Shown here piece by piece: positions 54,979-63,020 of a stretch of 64,000 nucleotides of DNA (positions are counted from its first letter, which is position 1; every line of letters begins with the position of its first letter). Below the pieces are notes generated by a model. That model had not been told where the DNA came from and did no database searches. It was given only the letters and a program-made list of their open reading frames with translations. A program made the translations under genes and the position numbers. This stretch comes from Mameliella sp. MMSF_3455 (GTDB taxonomy: Bacteria; Pseudomonadota; Alphaproteobacteria; Rhodobacterales; Rhodobacteraceae), in assembly GCF_030733205.1 (NCBI RefSeq), contig NZ_JASHJL010000013.1, positions 1-64,000 on the forward strand. Reading direction: 5' to 3'.

Positions 54979-55266
54979 CAGGCGTTCCGATCAGTTGGGC
55001 TGAATTCTTGAAAAGGTTTGACTTTTCACCGGGTAAGCCTGCGCCCTGTCAAACTTTTCCACAGGCTCTCGTGTTTTTTCGAACTTGTTGCAGATTTGCC
55101 GCTTTCGGTTTCGATAGCACATGTCAGCGAATGGGTCAGGTCGCATTCAGGGCAGCGCCGGGGTACATCACATGGGGATTTTTCCGGTTTGGGTATCTGC
55201 TTTCTGCCACAGATGCCGCGTGTTGAGAACGACATGGTGCCGGGACGACGCACAAAGGGGGCGAAC

Positions 55267-56664
55267 TTGGCTGCAGGTTTGAAAGAGTACAATAGAGTCG
55301 CTGGCTTGGCCCGTTTGGCCGTGCTGGCGATGGGCGGCTTGGCCGTCCTGTCCGGGTGCGGTGTCACCTATCACAGTCCGAAGGTGATCGAACGACAGGG
55401 CGAGCTGCCCGTTTCTGTCGTGGAAATGACGCCCCGGGCCATTGCCTACGCCAATGCCTCGGACTACACGCCGCGTGCGCTGCCGGATGTGTTCTACGCC
55501 TATGCAGGATCCTATGGTGGTGCGACCGGGGCCGGGGCGCTGCCCGCTGCCCCATATCTGCCTGATGCATCGCGTCAGCGCCTCGAATATCGCCCGCTGC
55601 CCGACATCAATCCGCAGCCCTACCGCATCGGCGTGGGGGATGTGCTCTTGCTGGCGACCCGTGGCGCCGCCTCGACGGTCGAACAACTCTCGGGCCTCCT
55701 GGCCGCGCAGAGCCAGAGACAGGGCTATACGGTGCGCGATGACGGCACCATCGCCATTCCGGACATCGGCGCCGTGCAACTGGCGGGCCTGACCCTGCAG
55801 CAGGCCGAGGACCAGCTGTTCCAGGCGCTGGTGTCGAACCAGATCGACCCGTCCTTCAGCCTCGAAGTGGCCGAGTTCAACTCGCAGCAGGTGGCCGTAG
55901 GCGGCGCCGTCCGCACCGCCAAGCTGGTGCCGATCACACCGAACAACCTGACCCTGGGGCAGGCGCTGATCACCGCGGGTGGTCTTTCCGTGCGCGACGA
56001 GGAATTCGCCTCGATCCGGATCTACCGCGACGGCACATTGTACCAGATCCCGGTCGAAACCTTCCGCGCGCAGCCCGCGATCAAGGACAAGCTCCTGCAG
56101 GCGGGTGACGCGGTCTTTGTCGATACGACCTATGACCTCGACCGGGCCTTCGAATTCTACAAGACCAAGATCGACGCTGTGACCCTTCGGTCCTCGGCAC
56201 GCAGCCAGGCGCTGCAGGCGCTGAGCGCCGAGATCGCGATCCGCCGCGGTGCGCTGGACGAACGCCGCCGCATCTTCGAATCCCGCACCGCGCTGGACGC
56301 CGAAGGGCGCGACTACGTCTACCTCAGCGGCGAAGTCACCAAGCAGAACCGCTTTGCGCTACCCTATGGCCGCCAGGCGACGCTGGCCGACGTGCTGTAC
56401 AATGAAGGCGGGTTCGACAACACCACCGGCGACCCGACCGAGATCTATGTCCTTCGCGGCAGCAGCGACCCCGCGAAGGTCGGCGAGATCGTGGCCTATC
56501 ACCTGGATGCGGGCAATGCGGCCAACATGATCATGGCCACCAAGTTCCAGATGCGCCCCAACGATGTCATCTTCATCGAGGAGCAGCCGATCACCAAGTG
56601 GGGCCGCGCCCTGCAACAGGCCTTCCCGACGATCTTGAACTCGGCCAGCCAGGCTGCGCTTTGA
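55267..56664 (+). CDS. Outer-membrane polysaccharide export lipoprotein (Wza/KpsD-like)
   Basis: About 465 residues. A lipoprotein signal with lipobox LSGC (Cys31), the poly-export domain with PYRIGVGDVLLLATRG and DGTIAIPDIGAVQLAGLT, then several SLBB-type domains (VGGAVRTAKLVPIT, LSGEVTKQNRFALPYG) as in Wza. It forms the export pore. I propose the TTG at 55267, which has AAAGGGGGCG 6 bases upstream; the ATG at 55234 without a good site would add 11 residues. Confidence 0.9.
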   Translation: MAAGLKEYNRVAGLARLAVLAMGGLAVLSGCGVTYHSPKVIERQGELPVSVVEMTPRAIAYANASDYTPRALPDVFYAYAGSYGGATGAGALPAAPYLPDASRQRLEYRPLPDINPQPYRIGVGDVLLLATRGAASTVEQLSGLLAAQSQRQGYTVRDDGTIAIPDIGAVQLAGLTLQQAEDQLFQALVSNQIDPSFSLEVAEFNSQQVAVGGAVRTAKLVPITPNNLTLGQALITAGGLSVRDEEFASIRIYRDGTLYQIPVETFRAQPAIKDKLLQAGDAVFVDTTYDLDRAFEFYKTKIDAVTLRSSARSQALQALSAEIAIRRGALDERRRIFESRTALDAEGRDYVYLSGEVTKQNRFALPYGRQATLADVLYNEGGFDNTTGDPTEIYVLRGSSDPAKVGEIVAYHLDAGNAANMIMATKFQMRPNDVIFIEEQPITKWGRALQQAFPTILNSASQAAL

Positions 56665-57062
56665 GGTGAACGCGGGCGTTTCGCACGGTTTCGGGATCTT
56701 GATCCCGGAATCGCGCGTCCCCGAGCGGTAAAGATGTGACACTCCGCGATTGAGGCACTTTCGCGGACCGCAGGTTTGGCACTCTGCATCCCCCGGATTT
56801 TTGCGGTGTCCATTGAGGACAGCAGACAACGCAAGAGGGCGCGTCACATCCGGTTGCCCCTGCATGCGTCTATGGCCATCGAAACGGATACCGGTCCGAA
56901 AAATGGTGCTTGAATTGATGACCTGCGAGGCGGACAAGAAGCCCTGCAGGGGGATCTGGCCAGGCAACTGACAAGCCTGTGCCTTTTCCCTGACCCCGGT
57001 TTGCGACGCTGGCGGGGACTGGTCGAACGCCACCGGCGGCAAGGCGACGGGATGGAGACGCC
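56665..57062 (+). other. Intergenic region before the RiPP operon
   Basis: 398 bases without a supported gene. A short perfect stem CGGGATC-TT-GATCCCG lies near 56693-56708, 30 bases after the Wza-like stop, without a T tract. The RiPP operon promoter should be here but I could not pick convincing boxes. Confidence 0.5.
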
Positions 57063-58235
57063 ATGACACAATCGGAGACCGCGGAGGAGGTGGCCGTCGT
57101 CGATGCCTGGCTGTCCGCCTGCCTGCGCCGGGATTTCGAGGCGGTCCCGCCAAAGCCGGATTGGGAGGCCGCCGAACTGGTGAACCGCATGGCCTATCAC
57201 GGGATCGTCGGCACCTTGGTTGAGGACGCCGAATTGATGCGGGCCCAGCCCGCCGATTTGGCGGAGCAGATGCGCAAAGTTGCCCGCGGTCATGCCTTTC
57301 AGGAACTGGCGCACGGGCGGATCCTGACCCAACTCGCGTCAGACTTTGCCGCCAAGGGGATCGAGCCGATGGTCCTGAAAGGGGTGGCTCTGGCCTATTC
57401 GGTCTATGACAAGCCGTTTCTCCGCCCCCGGGGCGACACGGACATCCTGGTTGCAGAAGCGGACTTCGACAGGGCCGCGGAAGTCCTGACGGCGCATGGA
57501 TTTTCCCTTGCCTCGGCTCCCGGTGGACGGATCGTCAGGTCGCAACGCTGCTACGCGATGCGGGACGCGCACGGGCTGCACCATGTGATCGATCTTCACC
57601 GACAGACGAACAACCACGCGGCGCTGGCCGCGGTGTTCGCCTATCCCGAGTTGCGGGCGCGGGCCGAACCGCTGGACGGGCTCCATCCGGCGCTGCTACG
57701 CCCCGGCAACGTCGATGCATTGCTGTTCGCCTGCTATCACCGGTTCATGCATATCGACGTCCCGATCACCGTGGCGGGCAGGTGGCACCTCAGCCGGAAC
57801 CGCCTGATCTGGCTGCTGGACATGGTTCGGATCGGGCGTGTCCTTTCGCAGCAGGACTGGGAAACCTTTGTGCAGCGCGCCCGAAAAAAGGGTCTCTTGC
57901 GGATCTGCCACGCCTCGCTCGTCGCGGCGCGTGACCGGGCAGGGCTTGACCTGCCCGCGAATGTGCTGGAGGCGCTCGAACAGGCGCCGCCGAACGAAGC
58001 ACCGCTGCGGTTTCTCGGGGCCGGGCGCGTCGGCAAGTTGCTGGCTGACTTGGCTGCCACGCCCGGGTTTGGTCAGAAGATCGGGTTTCTGCGGGAAACG
58101 GTCTTTCCGCCGGCCGCCTACATGCGCGCGGCCTTTGGCCGTGCCGGGAGCGATGAAACGCTGACGAGGCTCTACTTCCGACGGATTGTGCGCGGTCTTG
58201 GAGCGCTGTCGCGGAAGGGGAGGCCCGGCGCGTGA
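57063..58235 (+). CDS. Nucleotidyltransferase family protein of the RiPP operon
   Basis: A 390-residue protein of the NTP_transf_5-like type. The core is VLKGVALAYSVYDKPFLRPRGDTDILV (quoted as LKGVALAY and RPRGDTDILV, about 103-131), which gives the GS/D-x-D nucleotidyltransferase metal site (DTD). Such enzymes are regularly found in proteobacterial and Firmicutes lasso-peptide clusters, with unproven function. It is the first gene of the operon; its stop overlaps the GTG start of the ABC transporter (GTGA). Confidence 0.82.
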   Translation: MTQSETAEEVAVVDAWLSACLRRDFEAVPPKPDWEAAELVNRMAYHGIVGTLVEDAELMRAQPADLAEQMRKVARGHAFQELAHGRILTQLASDFAAKGIEPMVLKGVALAYSVYDKPFLRPRGDTDILVAEADFDRAAEVLTAHGFSLASAPGGRIVRSQRCYAMRDAHGLHHVIDLHRQTNNHAALAAVFAYPELRARAEPLDGLHPALLRPGNVDALLFACYHRFMHIDVPITVAGRWHLSRNRLIWLLDMVRIGRVLSQQDWETFVQRARKKGLLRICHASLVAARDRAGLDLPANVLEALEQAPPNEAPLRFLGAGRVGKLLADLAATPGFGQKIGFLRETVFPPAAYMRAAFGRAGSDETLTRLYFRRIVRGLGALSRKGRPGA

Positions 58236-59902
58236 AGCTGGCAAGGGTCCTGCAATTCGGGACAGCCTACAAAGGGAGGCTGGCGCTCGCCCTGGCGTTG
58301 CAGATGCTCGAAACCGGCATCGCGCTGGCGATCCCCTGGGTCGGCGGCAGGCTGGTCGGCGGGTTGATCGACAGCGCCGAAATCGGCGTGGGGGCCATCG
58401 TCCTGGCCCTGATCGGGCTGATCGCGCTGCGTACGGCGCTGAGGATCGCCAACGGGTTGGCGCTCTTGACGACGACACAGCGGATCCTCGCGGACATGCG
58501 CACCCGCCTGTACGACCATTTCCAGAGCCTGCCGGTCCGGTATTTCCAAAATCGGCGGCCCGGCGACCAGATATCGGTGTTGACCCGGGACGTGGATACC
58601 ATCGCCGACTATCTGACGGGCGACGTCATTGCGCTCTTGCCGACGGTGCTGACGCTGTTCGGAGCCTTGGTGCTGATGCTGCGCCTCGACCCGGCACTGG
58701 CATGGCCTATGGCGCTTGCCGTGCCGATCTTTGTCCTGGTTTCCAAGCTGGCCTACCGCCGCATCCGTCCGCTGTCGATGGACCTGCGCGACACATATGG
58801 CGCGGCGATCTCGTTGGCCGAAGAAAACCTCGCCATTCTGCCCGCGATCAAGAGTTTCTCGCAGGAGGCCCGCGAAGCGGCCCGCTATGCCCGCCTCACG
58901 CATCGCCAGAAGGACTTGGGAATTCGTGTTGGCCGCCTTCAGGTCGCGACCGGCCCGATGATGCGTTTCGTGGCGGCCTCGGCGGTGATCCTTGTGCTTT
59001 GGCTATCTGGCGAACGGGTGCGGTCCGGGGATCTGCCGATCGGCGAACTGGTCAGCCTTCTGCTCTATGCCGGGCTGCTGACGCAGCCGATCTCGGACCT
59101 GGCCAGTTTCTGGGGACGGACGGAATCGGTTCGCGGCTCGCTTCAGCGCTTCGAGGACGTGCTGGACGAACCGGGCGAGGATCTGGCCACCGGATTGCGA
59201 CCCGACACCGTCAGCGGCGAGATCCGGTTCGATGAGGTTTCCTTTTCCCATACCGGGCGGCGCGGCACGCTGAACGGTGTCAGCCTGACAGTTCCGGCAG
59301 GACGGGTGCTGGCCCTGACCGGCGAGAACGGCGCAGGCAAGAGCACGCTGGTCGACCTGATCCTGCGGTTCAACGAGCCGGATGCGGGCCGGGTGCTATT
59401 GGATGGCACCGATATTCGCGAGTTGAACCTGGCCGCGCTGCGCGGTCTGATCGGCGTGGTGCCACAGCAGACGTTGCTGTTCGACGGCACGGTCCGCGAC
59501 AATATTCTCTTCGGGCGGCAGGATGTCCCGGAAGAGGCGCTGCACCGCGCCACCCGACTGGCTCATGCGGATGAATTCATCCGTGCGCTGCCCGAGGGGT
59601 TCGACACCACCATCGGGTCGCGCGGGGTGCGCCTGTCGGGGGGGCAGCGCCAGCGGATCGCGCTGGCACGCAGCCTGATCAAGGACCCGCCGATCCTGAT
59701 CCTCGACGAGCCGACCGCAATGTTCGACCCCGAGGGCGAGGCGGCATTTGTCGAGTCGGCGCGCGAGGCGCTGGCCGGTCGGACAGTGATCCTGATCACC
59801 CATCGCCCGGCGAGCCTGGCTCTGGCGGATGCCACGGTGCGCCTGGAACAGGGGCGCATCGTGCCCTCCGGCCGAGACCTGGACATGGGCGCCGGGTCAT
59901 GA
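58232..59902 (+). CDS. ABC exporter with fused ATPase (lasso-peptide D type)
   Basis: A 556-residue half-exporter: six membrane helices, then the ATPase with Walker A TGENGAGKSTLVDL (about 360-373), signature LSGGQRQRIALARSL (about 468), Walker B ILILDEPT. No peptidase domain is fused. The start is GTG at 58232, overlapping the preceding stop, and its end overlaps the cyclase gene by 4 bases. In this operon it would export the mature peptide and give self-immunity. Confidence 0.9.
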   Translation: MKLARVLQFGTAYKGRLALALALQMLETGIALAIPWVGGRLVGGLIDSAEIGVGAIVLALIGLIALRTALRIANGLALLTTTQRILADMRTRLYDHFQSLPVRYFQNRRPGDQISVLTRDVDTIADYLTGDVIALLPTVLTLFGALVLMLRLDPALAWPMALAVPIFVLVSKLAYRRIRPLSMDLRDTYGAAISLAEENLAILPAIKSFSQEAREAARYARLTHRQKDLGIRVGRLQVATGPMMRFVAASAVILVLWLSGERVRSGDLPIGELVSLLLYAGLLTQPISDLASFWGRTESVRGSLQRFEDVLDEPGEDLATGLRPDTVSGEIRFDEVSFSHTGRRGTLNGVSLTVPAGRVLALTGENGAGKSTLVDLILRFNEPDAGRVLLDGTDIRELNLAALRGLIGVVPQQTLLFDGTVRDNILFGRQDVPEEALHRATRLAHADEFIRALPEGFDTTIGSRGVRLSGGQRQRIALARSLIKDPPILILDEPTAMFDPEGEAAFVESAREALAGRTVILITHRPASLALADATVRLEQGRIVPSGRDLDMGAGS

Positions 59903-61782
59903 GCGGCATTTGCGGGTACTGGGACCTGAGCGGCGCCGCGCTGCGGCCCGATCCGCTGGCGCCGGTCATGGACAGGCTGCGCCGCCGGGGGCCGGACGGA
60001 TCGCATGCCTGGCAAGAGGGGCCGGTGGCGCTCGGCCACTGCAACCTCGCCACGACGCCCGAGGCGCTCTACGAGGTCCTGCCGCTGACCCACTCGGACA
60101 CCGGATGCACGATCACCGCCGATGCCCGTCTCGACAACCGCGCAGAACTGTTGACGGCGCTCGGAGCAGGGCCGGAGGCGCGATCCCCGGGCGATGGAGA
60201 GCTGATCCTGCGCGCCTACCTGCGTTGGGGCGAGGACTGCGTGGACCACCTGCTGGGCGATTTCGCCTTCGCGATCCGCGACCCCCGGCGGCAGGCGATC
60301 TTTTGCGCCCGCGACCGCATGGCCATGCGGCAGCTGATCTATACCCACCGGCCCGGGGCGCTCTTTGCCTTCGCCACCGACGCGCGGGCCCTGGTGACAC
60401 TGCCGGACGTGCCCGCGCGCGTGAACGAGGCGCGGGTGCTGGATTTCATCGATTGCGAAATCGAGGGGGTGGACGGCGAGGTGACCTTTTTCGAGGGGGT
60501 CCTGCGCCTCCCCGCCGCGCATTCCATGACGGTGGATGCAAGGGGCCTGCGGCTGCGGCGCTATTGGCGGCTGGAGCCGGAAGAACGGCTATGCCTGCCG
60601 TCGGATGCCGCCTATGCCGAGGCCTTCACCGAGGTCTTCACCGAGGCCGTACGCTGCCGGTTGCGCAGCCCCGAGACCCCCGGGGCAATGCTGAGCGGGG
60701 GGATGGACTCGGGGTCGGTCGCCGCCGTGGCGGCGGATCTGCTGGCGGCGCAGGGCCGGGGGCCGTTGCCGACGTTTTCGGGCACGGGGCCCGACCCTGC
60801 GCGGGTCGAAACGCGGCTGATCGACGACGCGATGGGGCTGCCGGGCATTGCCCCCACGGCCATCCGGTGTGACAGGCTGGGGCCGCTGCTGCCCGCGCTG
60901 CGGGCCCGAATTGACGATCTGGACGATCCGTTTGACGGCAACATGACGATAATCGCCGCCGTCTACATGACCGCGGCACAGGCAGGAGTGAAGGTCGTGC
61001 TGGACGGGGTTTCCGGCGATACGGCCTTTGCCCGCGGCAACGTCCTCGAGGCGGCCATCCGCGACGGACGGTGGCGCGACATCCTGCGCTTTGCCCGGGG
61101 CGAGGCCCGGGCCAAGCGGCGGCAAAAGGACTTCTGGTGGATTCTGCTGCGCGCGGCCTGGGGGCGCGTGGTCCCGGCGGGGCTTCGCCAGAGGCGCCAT
61201 GCCTGGCTGACCGAGCAGAGCGAGAGGCGGCACATCTCGCGCTCTCTGGCCGCGCCGGAATTGCTTGTGAAACACGATTTCGCGGGTCGCCGGGCGCGCT
61301 ACCGGGCGCGCAACTACCCCGAGGGGCTGGCGCTGGCCGCCGAGCGCGCGTCGAGAATGACGGCAGACTACGTGATGGCCGGTGCCGAGCGCTACGACCG
61401 GGTTGCGGCGGCGCAGGGGGTCGAGTCGCGCGATCCGTACCGCGACATGCGCGTCCTGAAGTTCTGCCTGTCCTTGCCCGACAGCCAGATCTGGCGAAAC
61501 GGATACGCAAAGTTCATCCTGCGCAGCGCGATGGACGGGCGCCTGCCGGACTCGATTCGCTGGAACCGGGTCCGCGATCACCACGGTTGGGATTTCACCA
61601 GAGCGGTCTTTACCTCGGCGCCTGACCTGCTGCCCGGGACGTTCCCCGGCACGGAAACGGCGCAACGTTTCCTGCGGCCCGGCACAATTCCGCATAAATG
61701 CGTTCTGGACAATGCGACAGATCTTGAAATCTGGAGCGAAATCGTGTTCCTCCAAAGCTGGTTAGAAGTGTATGGTGCGTGA
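59899..61782 (+). CDS. Asparagine-synthetase-like lasso cyclase (C protein)
   Basis: A 627-residue class B asparagine-synthetase homologue. The amidotransferase half starts MSGICGYW instead of MCGI, so the catalytic N-terminal Cys at position 2 is missing, as in lasso cyclases. The synthetase half has the ATP-binding SGGMDSGSVAAVAADL (about 265-280) and, near the end, a VESRDPYRD segment. It would adenylate an acidic side chain in the precursor and close the ring with the core N-terminus. The precursor gene follows 79 bases downstream. Confidence 0.87.
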   Translation: MSGICGYWDLSGAALRPDPLAPVMDRLRRRGPDGSHAWQEGPVALGHCNLATTPEALYEVLPLTHSDTGCTITADARLDNRAELLTALGAGPEARSPGDGELILRAYLRWGEDCVDHLLGDFAFAIRDPRRQAIFCARDRMAMRQLIYTHRPGALFAFATDARALVTLPDVPARVNEARVLDFIDCEIEGVDGEVTFFEGVLRLPAAHSMTVDARGLRLRRYWRLEPEERLCLPSDAAYAEAFTEVFTEAVRCRLRSPETPGAMLSGGMDSGSVAAVAADLLAAQGRGPLPTFSGTGPDPARVETRLIDDAMGLPGIAPTAIRCDRLGPLLPALRARIDDLDDPFDGNMTIIAAVYMTAAQAGVKVVLDGVSGDTAFARGNVLEAAIRDGRWRDILRFARGEARAKRRQKDFWWILLRAAWGRVVPAGLRQRRHAWLTEQSERRHISRSLAAPELLVKHDFAGRRARYRARNYPEGLALAAERASRMTADYVMAGAERYDRVAAAQGVESRDPYRDMRVLKFCLSLPDSQIWRNGYAKFILRSAMDGRLPDSIRWNRVRDHHGWDFTRAVFTSAPDLLPGTFPGTETAQRFLRPGTIPHKCVLDNATDLEIWSEIVFLQSWLEVYGA

Positions 61783-61861
61783 ACAAGTCGGAGTGCGATC
61801 CGCTTTTGACCCCAGGCACGCAGACATCGTTTTGAAATTGAATCAAAGAAAGACTGACATC

Positions 61862-62023
61862 ATGGCGAGCGTTGACAAGAACACCGATCAAGCAGACCAG
61901 CGTGCTCTCAAGACATATGCCGCGCCCAAGCTTGAGATCTTTGGCGAAGTTTCGGCCCTGACCGCATCCGGGTCGCAGGCCGGCATGGAAACCGGCAGCT
62001 TCCCGACCGGAACGATGAACTGA
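61862..62023 (+). CDS. RiPP precursor peptide, lasso type
   Basis: A 53-residue peptide. The leader contains YAAPKLEIFG (19-28), the YxxPxLxxxG motif recognised by RRE/B1 proteins, then EVSALT with Thr34. The core is most likely SGSQAGMETGSFPTGTMN (36-53): Thr at position -2 and Glu at core position 8 give an eight-residue ring. If Gly37 is residue 1, Thr is at -3 and the ring has seven members (Glu43). The cyclase upstream and the kinase downstream support the role. The site before the ATG (AAAGAAAG) is weak. A longer in-frame start at 61772 is unlikely. Confidence 0.82.
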   Translation: MASVDKNTDQADQRALKTYAAPKLEIFGEVSALTASGSQAGMETGSFPTGTMN

Positions 62024-62060
62024 GGCGATCGCGACCCGCGAACAGCCCTGACTGACCGTG

Positions 62061-63014
62061 ATGGAAGTGGCCGGCGGCCTTTCGAAACTGCATGGTGCAC
62101 TTCGCCGGCGGGGCTGGGAGATGTCATTCTCTCGGTACTCGGAAGGTGCGGGCCAAGGCGCCCGCACGGTTCTTTGGACCTGTCCATTTGGAAATCTGAC
62201 CGTCGCCACCCCCGACAGCGGGGGCGATGGCTTGATGGTCGATTTCCCCGATCTGGTCCGTGCCGAGGTGTCGCGCACTGACAGAACGGTGCGGGTCTAC
62301 CCTCTGGTCCCCGACATCTCTGCCGCGACCCTCGAACATTTTGTCCTGGATATCCTGTTTCCACGCCTGATCGCCGATGCTGGCGAGCTTGTGGTGCATG
62401 GGGCGCTGGTCGCCCGGGGCGAGGATGCGATCTGCCTGTTGGGCGACTCCGGGCTTGGCAAGTCGACCTTGTCGGCGGCCTTGCGCGGTGCGGGCTGGCG
62501 ATTGCTGGGCGACGACGCGATGGAACTGCTGAACGACGGCCCGGGGGTCTCTGCCAGCGCGATCTATCCCAGCCTGCGGCTGCATCCCGATTCCCTCGAA
62601 CAGCTGTTTCCCGAGCCACCCGCCGGGATGTCGCCGGTGGCCGATTACCTGGACAAGTACCGCCTCGACCCTGGCGACCCGGCCGATCCGGCAGAGACAA
62701 CCCGCCTGCGGGCCGTCCTTTTGTTGGGCGGCGAAGATGGCACAAACGAGGTCGCGGTCCGGCCGCTGACCGCTTTGACGCTCTGCATGGCCCTGGTCCG
62801 GCAGAGCTTTGCCCTTGATCCGGTCGATCCGGCCGCCGCGCATGGCCGCCTTGGCGCGGCAAGCGCCGTCGCCGCTGCGGTGCCCGGCTTTGCCTTGAAT
62901 TACCCGCGCGACTACGCCCGGTTGCCCGAGGTGATCGACCTTGTCCGCGACACGCTTGACCGGGTCGGGACCAACACAAGACAGGAGATGGCAGCCCCGA
63001 TTGCGCTGCCCTGA
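62061..63014 (+). CDS. HPr-kinase-like protein of the RiPP operon
   Basis: A 317-residue protein with the HprK-type P-loop GDSGLGKSTL (128-137) after LVVHGALVARGE, and LLGDDAM (148-154), the acidic pair of HprK. Homologues in lasso clusters phosphorylate a Ser of the peptide (paeninodin-type); the core here has no C-terminal Ser, so the target is open. The ATG at 62061 is preferred over the GTG at 62058; the distance to the precursor gene is 37 bases. Confidence 0.82.
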   Translation: MEVAGGLSKLHGALRRRGWEMSFSRYSEGAGQGARTVLWTCPFGNLTVATPDSGGDGLMVDFPDLVRAEVSRTDRTVRVYPLVPDISAATLEHFVLDILFPRLIADAGELVVHGALVARGEDAICLLGDSGLGKSTLSAALRGAGWRLLGDDAMELLNDGPGVSASAIYPSLRLHPDSLEQLFPEPPAGMSPVADYLDKYRLDPGDPADPAETTRLRAVLLLGGEDGTNEVAVRPLTALTLCMALVRQSFALDPVDPAAAHGRLGAASAVAAAVPGFALNYPRDYARLPEVIDLVRDTLDRVGTNTRQEMAAPIALP

Positions 63015-63020
63015 CAGGCA

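Noticed and set aside
56770-56790. Sigma-54 promoter (TGGCAC...TGCA) ahead of the RiPP operon
   Set aside because: The GG and GC elements are too close together; sigma-54 needs a 10-base gap between them.
61783-61861. Separate promoter for the RiPP precursor gene
   Set aside because: TTGACC occurs near 61804 but no acceptable -10 lies at 16-18 bases. A processed operon mRNA could equally give precursor excess.
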